Source: Amorphoplanes digitatis (lineage in GTDB: Bacteria; Actinomycetota; Actinomycetes; Mycobacteriales; Micromonosporaceae). From it: a stretch of 64,000 nt of DNA. A model generated the notes under the pieces. That model did no database searches and was not told where the DNA came from. It worked only from the letters and a program-made list of their open reading frames with translations. Each line of letters opens with the position of its first letter. Positions within the stretch are counted from its first letter, which is position 1. Position numbers and translations under genes: made by a program. Location: NCBI RefSeq assembly GCF_014205335.1, contig NZ_JACHNH010000001.1:7930501-7994500 (forward strand), read 5' to 3'. Shown here piece after piece: positions 41,768-48,616 of this stretch.

Positions 41768-42117
41768 GCAGCACCCGGCCCGCAGCACCCGGCCCGCAGC
41801 ACCCGGCCCGCAGCACCCGGCCCGCAGCACCCGGCCCGCAGCACCCGGCCCGCAGCACCCGGCCCGCAGCACCCGGCCCGCAGCACCCGGCCCGCAGCAC
41901 CCGGCCCGCAGCACCCGGCCCGCAGCACCCGGCCCGCAGCACCCGGCCCGCAGCACCCGGCCCGCAGCACCCGGCCCGCAGCACCCGGCCCGCAGCACCC
42001 GGCCCGCAGCACCCGGCCCGCAGCACCCGGCCCGCAGCACCCGGCCCGCAGCACCCGGCCCGCAGCACCCGGCCCGCAGCACCCGGCCCGCAGCACCCGG
42101 CCCGCAGCACCCGGCCC
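41768..42117. repeat. Exactly 25 tandem copies of a 14-bp unit, G-quadruplex-prone on the minus strand
   Basis: The unit GCAGCACCCGGCCC is repeated 25 times without a single mismatch (25 x 14 = 350 bases), between ung and the tsaB promoter. On the minus strand each unit reads GGGCCGGGTGCTGC, so GGG runs occur every unit with spacers of 2 and 6 bases. That is 50 G-triplets in a row with loops short enough for intramolecular G-quadruplexes. No frame on the minus strand contains a stop, so spurious open frames cross it. The perfect identity suggests recent expansion or active homogenisation. Confidence 0.97.
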
Positions 42118-42187
42118 TGGCTGCCTTCGTCAGCGGCGGGCCGTCGGGGAGCCTCGGTGCCGGCTCGCCGGTTCGGGGTCGGTGTGG

Positions 42188-42871
42188 TTACGCGTCCGGG
42201 CGGGGATCCCAGGCCACGAGGGGGCGGCCCGCGTCTGCCAGCGCCTTGTTGGCCGAGCTGAACGGGCGGGAGCCGCGGAAGCCCTTCGGGTTCAGCGGGC
42301 TCGGGTGGCCGGCCTCCAGGACGACGTGCGCCGGGTTCGTGACCAGGGCCGCCTTCTTACGTGCGTAGCCACCCCAGAGCAGGAACACCACGCGCTCGTC
42401 GCGGGCGTTCAGCGCCCGGATCGTCGCGTCGGTGAACGCCTCCCAGCCCTTGTTGGCGTGCGACGCCGCGGCGGCCGCCCGGACCGTCAGGACCGCGTTG
42501 AGCAGCAGGACACCCTGCCGGGCCCAGCCGGTCAGGTCGCCGCTGGTCGCCGGCGGCACGCCGACGTCCTCGGCAAGCTCCTTGAAGACGTTGCGCAGCG
42601 ACGGCGGGATCCGCACCCCCTCGCGGACGCTGAAGCTGAGCCCGTGCGCCTGCCCCGGCCCGTGGTACGGATCCTGCCCGAGGATCAGCACCCGGGTCTG
42701 CTCGGGCGAGCACAGCCGATAGGCGGCGAACAGATCCTCGATCGGCGGATACACGGTGTGCGTGCGGTACTGCTCGTCCACGAACGCGCTCAGCGACGCG
42801 GTGGCGTCCGCGTCGAGCAGCGGCGTCAGCTCCGCGCGCCAGGCGTCCGGGAGCAGGTCAGGCAGGTTCAC
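42188..42871 (-). CDS. ung: Uracil-DNA glycosylase (family 1)
   Basis: The enzyme removes uracil from DNA. The 227 residues contain the water-activating loop VLILGQDPYHGPGQAHGLSF with the catalytic aspartate, the LLLNAVLTVR strand, FLLWGGYARKK and the DNA-intercalating HPSPLNPKGFRGSRPFS. The GTG at 42871 overlaps the tsaE stop (42868-42870). Its position inserts a DNA-repair gene in the t6A cluster, between tsaE and the repeat array that precedes tsaB. Confidence 0.96.
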   Translation of the reverse strand: MNLPDLLPDAWRAELTPLLDADATASLSAFVDEQYRTHTVYPPIEDLFAAYRLCSPEQTRVLILGQDPYHGPGQAHGLSFSVREGVRIPPSLRNVFKELAEDVGVPPATSGDLTGWARQGVLLLNAVLTVRAAAAASHANKGWEAFTDATIRALNARDERVVFLLWGGYARKKAALVTNPAHVVLEAGHPSPLNPKGFRGSRPFSSANKALADAGRPLVAWDPRPDA

Positions 42872-43350
42872 ATCTTCTCCAGTCGGGCGGCCCAGTCGCC
42901 GCCATGGGGAACGAGGTCGATGACCCGGGTGTCGTCGTCGAGCCGGTCGATCCGGACGGCCAGGTATTCGTCGTTGAGCTGCTCGACCAGGCCCGTGCCC
43001 CACTCGACCACCGTCACCGAGTGCTCCGCGGAGGCGTCCAGGTCGAGGTCGTCGATCTCGGCGCGCGGATCGGCGGCATCGCCCAACCGGTACGCGTCAG
43101 CGTGCACCAACGGCAGCGCCCCACCCAGCGCCGGGTCGGGCCGGTGCACCCGCGCGATGACGAACGTCGGCGAGGTGATGGCACCGAGCACGCCCAGCCC
43201 CGCGCCGATCCCCTGCACCAGCGCGGTCTTCCCGGCGCCCAGCGGCCCGGTCAGCAGCACCAGGTCGCCGGGCCGCAGCACGGCGGCGAGTCGCCGGCCG
43301 AACGCCTGCGTGTCGTCCACTGTGGCCAGCCGGAATCCGGTGGCGGTCAA
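42868..43350 (-). CDS. tsaE: t6A biosynthesis ATPase TsaE
   Basis: This 160-residue ATPase drives the TsaB-TsaD cycle. It has the P-loop LLTGPLGAGKTALVQGIGAG, the switch region ITSPTFVIARVH, the HADAYRLGD motif and VEWGTGLVEQL. The best start is TTG at 43350, whose bases overlap the stop of the hydrolase gene (TTGA); there is no ATG or GTG that keeps the N-terminal beta strand. It ends overlapping the ung start. All genes from nnr to ung are tightly packed on the minus strand. Confidence 0.93.
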   Translation of the reverse strand: MTATGFRLATVDDTQAFGRRLAAVLRPGDLVLLTGPLGAGKTALVQGIGAGLGVLGAITSPTFVIARVHRPDPALGGALPLVHADAYRLGDAADPRAEIDDLDLDASAEHSVTVVEWGTGLVEQLNDEYLAVRIDRLDDDTRVIDLVPHGGDWAARLEKM

Positions 43351-44447
43351 GAGATCTTCTTCAGGAACGGGAGCAGCGCGGCGTTGACCTCGTCGGCCTT
43401 CTCGAGCATGACGACGTGCCCACTGTTGTCGAACTTCACCAGCTCTGCCTGCGGCAGGTATCGCAGGATCTCCTCCGAGTGGGTCACCGGGGTCAGGTAG
43501 TCCTTCGTGCCGACCAGCACCAGCACGGGCACCCCGCTGAGCGTGGACAGCGCCGGGAAGCGGTTGTGCGTGTAGAGCGTCTGGAGGTACTTGGCGAGGG
43601 TCTCCACCGGCGTCTTGGAGTTCATCTGCTCCACGAAGGTGACCAACGACGGGCTCGGCCGGGCGTCGCCGAAGCCGTACCGGCGGGTCAGCAGCCAGGC
43701 CAGGTCGGAGGAGACCACCCGGGCCCGGTCGATGGTGCCGCCGCCGAGCCGGGCCGCCCCGCCCCACAGCGGGAAGAACGGCGCGCTGACCCGCGCGACA
43801 AGCGTGGTCAGCCCGAGCTTGGACTTGTCGATCAGCCCGGCGGAGGTGGACATCAGCACAACGCCCGTCACCCGCTCGCCGAACCATTCCGGGAACTGCT
43901 CGGCGAACGCCATGATCGTCATGCCGCCCATCGAATGCCCGACCAGAATGATGTGTCCATCCGGGACGGTCGCGTCGAGCACGGCCGCCAGCGACTTGCC
44001 CAGCGCGGCGATGTCGTAGTCGCCGGACTTGAGCCGGCTGGACCGCCCATGCCCCGGCTGGTCGTAGAAGACGAGGCGATGGTCGCCCTGCTCGGCGAGC
44101 ACCTGCCGCTGGAAGAAGAACGTGCCCATGTCCAGGGCGAACCCGTGCACGAAGACGATGGTGGGCTTGCCGGTCGGCGTCGTTGGCTCGACGATCTCGA
44201 CGCGCAGATCGGTGCCGTCGGCCGCGGTCACGGTCAGCTCGGAGTCGAACGGCTGATCGCCGAACTCCACGTCGGCATGGGGATCACCGGGAGCGTTGAG
44301 CGACTTACGGACCAGCGCACGCTCGACGGCGAAGGCCGTCGCCAGGCCGGCCGCGGCGACACCGACGGCCGCGCCGACGATCCCGACCTGTTTGGCCCGC
44401 CTCCGCCGCCGCGGACCGGACCGTGCGGGCATCCTCGCCGGACTCAT
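43347..44447 (-). CDS. Alpha/beta-hydrolase fold protein, membrane-anchored
   Basis: The 366-residue protein has a basic N-terminus and one membrane segment (QVGIVGAAVGVAAAGLATAF, about 20-40), which anchors an alpha/beta hydrolase domain. The oxyanion region is FVHGFALDM, the nucleophile is in ILVGHSMGGMTIMAFAEQFP, an acid is near VLVGTKDYLTP and the histidine is in FDNSGHVVMLE. The substrate is unknown. The start ATG overlaps the alr stop (ATGA) and the end overlaps tsaE. A hydrolase is often found between alr and tsaE in actinobacteria, so this position is normal. Confidence 0.9.
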   Translation of the reverse strand: MSPARMPARSGPRRRRRAKQVGIVGAAVGVAAAGLATAFAVERALVRKSLNAPGDPHADVEFGDQPFDSELTVTAADGTDLRVEIVEPTTPTGKPTIVFVHGFALDMGTFFFQRQVLAEQGDHRLVFYDQPGHGRSSRLKSGDYDIAALGKSLAAVLDATVPDGHIILVGHSMGGMTIMAFAEQFPEWFGERVTGVVLMSTSAGLIDKSKLGLTTLVARVSAPFFPLWGGAARLGGGTIDRARVVSSDLAWLLTRRYGFGDARPSPSLVTFVEQMNSKTPVETLAKYLQTLYTHNRFPALSTLSGVPVLVLVGTKDYLTPVTHSEEILRYLPQAELVKFDNSGHVVMLEKADEVNAALLPFLKKIS

Positions 44448-45757
44448 GCAACCTCCTCAGCCGAGGCCACGGCACCCGGAGCCCCGGGATCCCGAACCAC
44501 AGCACCCTGATCCACGGCCCCCGAGGCCGTGAAATCTTGATCCGTAGAACCCGGAACCACAGAGCCCGAAACCGCAGGACCCGAAACCGCAGGACCGGGG
44601 ACCGCGGGATCTGGGCCCGCGGGATCTGGGGTGGGGACTCCGGCTGTGCCGTCGTAGACGCGGGAGACGCGGGAGCCGCCGAAGCGCGTCACGATCTCGT
44701 AGTTGATGGTGCCGACCGCGTCGGCCCAGTCGGTGGCCGTCGGCATGCCGTCGTCGCCCGGTCCGAACAGCGTCGCCACATCTCCGGGTGCGACCGGGTC
44801 GTCGCCGCAGTCGAGGACGATCTGGTCCATGCAGACCCGGCCCGCGATCGTCCGCGTGCGCCCGCCCAGCCACACCGGGCCCACGTTGGAGGCGTGCCGG
44901 GGCACGCCGTCGGCATAGCCCAGCGGCACCAGCGCCAGCGTCGTCTCGCGCGCCGTGTAGTAGGCGTGCCCATACGAGACACCCTGGCCGGCCGGGACGC
45001 GCTTGGTGTGGGTCACCCGGGCCCGGGCCGTCATCGCCGGGCGCAGCCCGGTCTCGTGGCCGGCGGGCAGCGGCGACAGGCCGTAGACGGCGATGCCCGG
45101 GCGCACCAGGTCGTAGTGCGCGTCCGGGCGGGTCAGGGTCGCCGCCGAGTTCGCGATGTGCCGGTAGCGCGGCTCGATGCCGAACTGTTCGGCGGTCGCC
45201 AGCCCCTCCGCGAAGACCGCCAGCTGGTGATCGACGGTCTCGTGGCCGGGCGCGTCCGCGTACACGAAGTGGCTCCAGATGCCGACCACCTCGACCTCGC
45301 CGCCGGCCTGCGCCTTGGCCGCCGCCTCGAGCAGCGCGGGCCACTCGGCCGGGGTGGCGCCGCCGCGCGCCAGGCCGGTGTCGATCTTGAGGTGCACCCG
45401 GGCCGGGCGCCCGGCCCGGCGGGCGGCCGTGACCAACTCGCCGAGCTGGTCCAGGCTCGCCGCGTTGAGGTCGACGTCGGCCGTGACGCCCTCGTGCAGG
45501 GGCAGGCCCGGTGCGAGCAGCCAGGCCAGCACCGGCGCCGTGATGCCCGCCCGGCGCAGGGTCAGCGCCTCGTCGAGGGTGGCGGCCCCCAGCCAGGTCG
45601 CGCCGCCGGCCAGCGCCGCCCGGGCGGACGGCAGCATGCCGTGCCCGTAGCCGTCCGCCTTGACCACCGCCATGACCTCCGCGGTGGTGCCGGCGCGCAG
45701 CGTTTCAACGTTGTCCCGGATGGCGTCCAGATCTATCCGGACCTCGGCCTGCCACAT
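44444..45757 (-). CDS. alr: Alanine racemase with extra low-complexity C-terminal tail
   Basis: The PLP enzyme interconverts L- and D-alanine for peptidoglycan. The cofactor lysine is in MAVVKADGYGHGML, and the tyrosine base region (QGVSYGHAYYTARETTLALV) and GRVCMDQIVLDCG are present. A usual racemase would end near VSRVYDGTAG (about residue 375). Here about 60 extra residues follow, made of Pro/Ala/Gly/Ser/Asp with imperfect repeats (GPAVSGPAVSGSVVPG), ending on the overlap with the hydrolase gene. The ATG at 45757 lies 7 bases after a TAGGCT -10 box; a GTG at 45763 is the alternative. Confidence 0.94.
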   Translation of the reverse strand: MWQAEVRIDLDAIRDNVETLRAGTTAEVMAVVKADGYGHGMLPSARAALAGGATWLGAATLDEALTLRRAGITAPVLAWLLAPGLPLHEGVTADVDLNAASLDQLGELVTAARRAGRPARVHLKIDTGLARGGATPAEWPALLEAAAKAQAGGEVEVVGIWSHFVYADAPGHETVDHQLAVFAEGLATAEQFGIEPRYRHIANSAATLTRPDAHYDLVRPGIAVYGLSPLPAGHETGLRPAMTARARVTHTKRVPAGQGVSYGHAYYTARETTLALVPLGYADGVPRHASNVGPVWLGGRTRTIAGRVCMDQIVLDCGDDPVAPGDVATLFGPGDDGMPTATDWADAVGTINYEIVTRFGGSRVSRVYDGTAGVPTPDPAGPDPAVPGPAVSGPAVSGSVVPGSTDQDFTASGAVDQGAVVRDPGAPGAVASAEEVA

Positions 45758-45764
45758 ACTCACC

Positions 45765-45770
45765 AGCCTA
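45765..45770 (-). promoter_or_regulatory. -10 element of a probable leaderless alr promoter
   Basis: Minus-strand TAGGCT (45770-45765) plus 7 bases reaches ATG 45757. It lies in the 36-base gap after nnr, so alr and the following genes may have their own promoter inside the operon. Confidence 0.5.
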
Positions 45771-45793
45771 CTGATCGGTACGACAAAACCGCG

Positions 45794-47242
45794 TCACAGC
45801 AGCTCAGCCAGCACAGGGCGCAACGCCGCTGCCACATCCGGCGACGTCACCGGGCCGTCCCGCTCGGCCCGGCGCCCGGCGAGGCCGTGCACATACGCGG
45901 CCATGATCGCCGCTCGCTCCGGCGGGACACCGGCGGCCAGCAGCGAGCCGAGCAGGCCCGCGAGCACGTCGCCGCTGCCGGCGGTGGCCAGCGCGGGGCT
46001 GCCGGTCGGGTTGGCCCACGCCTCGCCCGACGGGGTCGCCACGATCGTCCGGTCGCCCTTGAGCAGCACGACGGCGTTGATCCAGGCCGCCAGCCGGCAG
46101 GCCGCGCCGACCCGGTCCGCGCCCGGCCGCTCGCCCGCCAGCCGGGCGAACTCGCCGTCGTGCGGAGTGATCACCAGCGGAGCGTCCCGGCGCAGGTCGG
46201 TGGCGTGCTGGCCGCCCACGAGCAGGGTGAGGGCGTCCGCGTCGAGCAGCACCGGCAGGGAGGTGGCCAGGACGCTGCGCAACTCCGTGCGAGCGCCGTC
46301 GTCGGTGCCCAGCCCGGAGCCGCAGACCCAGGCCTGCACCCGGCCCGCGTCGGCGACCCGCGGCGCGACCACCACGGACGGGTGCCGGTGCACCACGTCG
46401 CGATCGGCGCTGCCCGCGTAACGGACCATGCCGGTGGGGCCGGCCAGCGCGCCCGTGACCGAGAGCACGGCCGCACCCGGGTAGGTCGCCGAGCCGGTGG
46501 CGATGCCGACGACGCCGCGGCTGTACTTGTCCGAGCCGGCGTCGGCCCGGGGCCACCAGGAGGCGATGTCGGCGGCGTCGGGCACCCGCACCGCCGGGTC
46601 GCCGTGCAGCGTCTCGCTCAGCCCGATGTCGATCAGCTCGACGTGGCCGGCCAGGACCGCGGCGGCACCGACGACGTGCGCGGGCTTCAGGCAACCGAAG
46701 GTGACGGTGATGTCGGCGTGGACGGCGTCACCGGGCACGTCACCGGTGTCGACCGCAACCCCGCTCGGTACGTCGACGGCGACCACCGGCGGCCGGGCGC
46801 CGCCCCGCCCGCGCAGGCCCGGAAGGCGCCTGACCAGCGCGGCCGCCGGCTCGCGGAGGCCGCCGCTCGCGCCGATGCCGACGATCCCGTCGACGACCAG
46901 GTCCACCCGGTCCGGCAGGTCACCGACGGTGACGCCACCCGCCCGGCGAAACGCGGCGAGTCCGGCGAGATGCACCCGGTCGGGTCGCAGCAGGATCGCC
47001 CGGACGCCCGCGCCACGCGAGGCCAGCGTGGCACCCGCATAGAGCGTGTCGCCGCCGTTGTCCCCGCTGCCGACCAGCAGCACCACGGTCGCGCCGTAGA
47101 CCCCGCCGGACTCGCTCAGCAGCAGCGCGCACCGCCGGGCCAGCCCGGCCGCGGCGCGCTGCATGAGCGTGCCCGCCGGCAGGGTCGCCATCAGCGCCTT
47201 CTCCGCCGCACGTACGTCCGCCACCCGCCACGCCTGCCGCAT
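45794..47242 (-). CDS. nnr: Bifunctional NAD(P)H-hydrate repair enzyme (epimerase and dehydratase)
   Basis: The 482-residue protein repairs hydrated NADH and NADPH. The N-terminal YjeF epimerase domain (about 1-210) shows the dinucleotide-binding VVLLVGSGDNGGDTLYAGAT and VVAVDVPSGVAVDTGDVPGD. The C-terminal ribokinase-like dehydratase domain (about 225-482) has YPGAAVLSVTGALAGPTGMV, VLKGDRTIVATP and the catalytic LATAGSGDVLAGLLG. The order acpS-nnr-alr is conserved in actinobacteria. It starts 19 bases after the acpS stop. Confidence 0.94.
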   Translation of the reverse strand: MRQAWRVADVRAAEKALMATLPAGTLMQRAAAGLARRCALLLSESGGVYGATVVLLVGSGDNGGDTLYAGATLASRGAGVRAILLRPDRVHLAGLAAFRRAGGVTVGDLPDRVDLVVDGIVGIGASGGLREPAAALVRRLPGLRGRGGARPPVVAVDVPSGVAVDTGDVPGDAVHADITVTFGCLKPAHVVGAAAVLAGHVELIDIGLSETLHGDPAVRVPDAADIASWWPRADAGSDKYSRGVVGIATGSATYPGAAVLSVTGALAGPTGMVRYAGSADRDVVHRHPSVVVAPRVADAGRVQAWVCGSGLGTDDGARTELRSVLATSLPVLLDADALTLLVGGQHATDLRRDAPLVITPHDGEFARLAGERPGADRVGAACRLAAWINAVVLLKGDRTIVATPSGEAWANPTGSPALATAGSGDVLAGLLGSLLAAGVPPERAAIMAAYVHGLAGRRAERDGPVTSPDVAAALRPVLAELL

Positions 47243-47261
47243 GCCGTAACCCCCTGGGAAC

Positions 47262-47630
47262 TCAGGCCTCCGCGACGACCATCGCCGAGGCGATGCCGCC
47301 GTCGTGCGACAGCGACAGGTGCCACCTGCTGACGCCCCGCTCCGCCGCCACCGCCGCGACCGTACCGGAGACGGTCAGCCATGGCCGCCCATCGGGATCC
47401 GTGACGACCTCACAGTCGTGCCAGCGCAGCCCGGCCGGCGCGCCCAGCGCCTTGGCCACTGCCTCCTTGGCCGCGAACCGCGCGGCCAGCGACTCCGGTG
47501 ATCGCGGATTGCCGGACGAGGTCATTCGCTCCGAATCGGTGAACAGGCGGTCGGCGAGCATCGGGGTGCGCTCCAGCGCCTTGGCGAATCGATCGACCAG
47601 CACGACGTCGATCCCGACAGACACGATCAC
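47262..47630 (-). CDS. acpS: Holo-[acyl-carrier-protein] synthase
   Basis: This 122-residue enzyme transfers 4'-phosphopantetheine from CoA to acyl carrier protein. It has the magnesium-binding VSVGIDVVLVDRF, the RFAAKEAVAKALG helix with the conserved E and K, and the ending WHLSLSHDGGIASAMVVAE. The GTG at 47630 follows a TAGGGT -10 box by 6 bases and lacks a ribosome-binding site, so the message is probably leaderless. It heads the acpS-nnr-alr-hydrolase-tsaE-ung block. Confidence 0.95.
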   Translation of the reverse strand: MIVSVGIDVVLVDRFAKALERTPMLADRLFTDSERMTSSGNPRSPESLAARFAAKEAVAKALGAPAGLRWHDCEVVTDPDGRPWLTVSGTVAAVAAERGVSRWHLSLSHDGGIASAMVVAEA

Positions 47631-47636
47631 AGGTAA

Positions 47637-47642
47637 ACCCTA
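47637..47642 (-). promoter_or_regulatory. -10 element of a probable leaderless acpS promoter
   Basis: Minus-strand TAGGGT (47642-47637) is followed by 6 bases and GTG 47630. Confidence 0.5.
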
Positions 47643-48087
47643 TCGGCCCGCCCGCTGTCCCGATCAGTCGTGCGCCAGGGCTGTGGACAACCGTCGTACG
47701 CCCGGACCGCTGTCCACAGGGGCAGCACCGGCACCCGTGGTTTGCCCTAACGTCGGCGGCCGAACCGCTTCCACCCGGGAGGTTGCCGATGACGTCCGAG
47801 CCCGAGGGTCAACACCGCGACGGTCCATACCCGGGCGGTGACAGGTTCCCCACGGCCGCCCGCCCACCGACGATCTGGCCCTCATGGGCTCACCGGGCGT
47901 CGGCGTGGACTCGACAGCGGATCGCACGCGCCGCCGGGCGGTCTGCTGCCACCTCCCGCACGGACATGACCGGTTCGCCGTCGGCGTCCGGGTCCCTGGC
48001 CGAGGACCTCGCCCTCAGCCAGGCCCTGCCGAACAGCGCGCGGTTCCAACCTTCACCGAGCAGGAAACGATCTACATTTCGACACCA
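47643..48087. other. Long non-coding or degraded stretch upstream of the repeat field
   Basis: No gene here is supported. A possible start, ATG 47789 with GGGAGG upstream, reads MTSEPEGQHRDGPYPGGDRF, but the frame then continues into low-complexity Pro/Arg sequence and on through the antisense of glmS, with no family resemblance. Codon third positions are not as strongly G or C as in real neighbours. It may be the remains of a gene that was disrupted when the repeat field at 48088-48545 formed. Stop-free frames on the other strand (47664-47927, 47890-48159) are also unsupported. Confidence 0.4.
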
Positions 48088-48545
48088 GCCCGGGCGCCCC
48101 GGCATCCGGAACCCACGCCTTCGCAAGCCCACCCCAGGCGAGCCACATCCGGCCATCACGCCATCACAGGCCCACCCAGGCGACCCGACATTCTGGCCCG
48201 CGCCATCACCGGCCTACCCAGGCGATCCGCATCCAGGACCCACGCCATCACGGGCCACGGGCCCGCATACAGCGCAGGCCCGCCAAGGCGAGCCCACTAC
48301 CGGCACCCAGGCCATCACAGGCCACCCAGACGAGCCCACGACTGGCACCCACACCGTCACAGGCTTACCCAGGCCGTCCCGCATCCGGGACCCACGCCAT
48401 CACCGGCCACGAGCCGACATCCAGCGCCCACACCATCGCGGGCCTGCCGGGGCGAGCCCACAACCGGCGCCCACGCCTTCATGGGCCTACCCGAGCGACC
48501 CGGCATTCCGGCCCGCGCCTTCGCAGGGCGGTCGGATGCCGAGTG
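48088..48545. repeat. About ten degenerate copies of a ~42-bp tandem repeat
   Basis: The stretch is made of imperfect units of about 40-45 bases, each with a core like CCCACGCCATCACAGGCC, then ACCCAGGCGA and a CATCCGG-like end. Core copies start near 48108, 48153, 48194, 48241, 48306, 48349, 48390, 48428 and 48470. Because the period is near 42, one + frame gives repeats of about 14 residues (PAPSxAYPGDP type), but indels change the frame, so a protein is unlikely. The field lies just past the glmS stop. Its function is unknown. Confidence 0.7.
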
Positions 48546-48616
48546 GCCGGGTTACCGGGACGCCGGCAGCGAGTCGCTGGACACGCCGGCCGACGTCCCG
48601 AAAGGGAGGGGTGATG

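Noticed and set aside
41715..42110. Repeat protein (VLRAGCCGPGAAGR-type) encoded by the 14-bp array, possibly fused to TsaB
   Set aside because: All minus-strand frames of the array are stop-free simply because the unit contains no stop. A -10 box and leaderless start at 41714 explain tsaB better. A protein of identical Cys-rich repeats in three frames has no support.
41768..42117. CRISPR array
   Set aside because: The copies are directly adjacent with no spacers and the unit is only 14 bases. No cas gene is in the window.
44423..47332. Very long + strand open frame (about 970 codons) opposite alr and nnr
   Set aside because: It is antisense to two clearly recognised genes on the minus strand. 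High-GC DNA lacks stop codons in such frames. The translation is Arg/Gly/Asp-rich with no family pattern.
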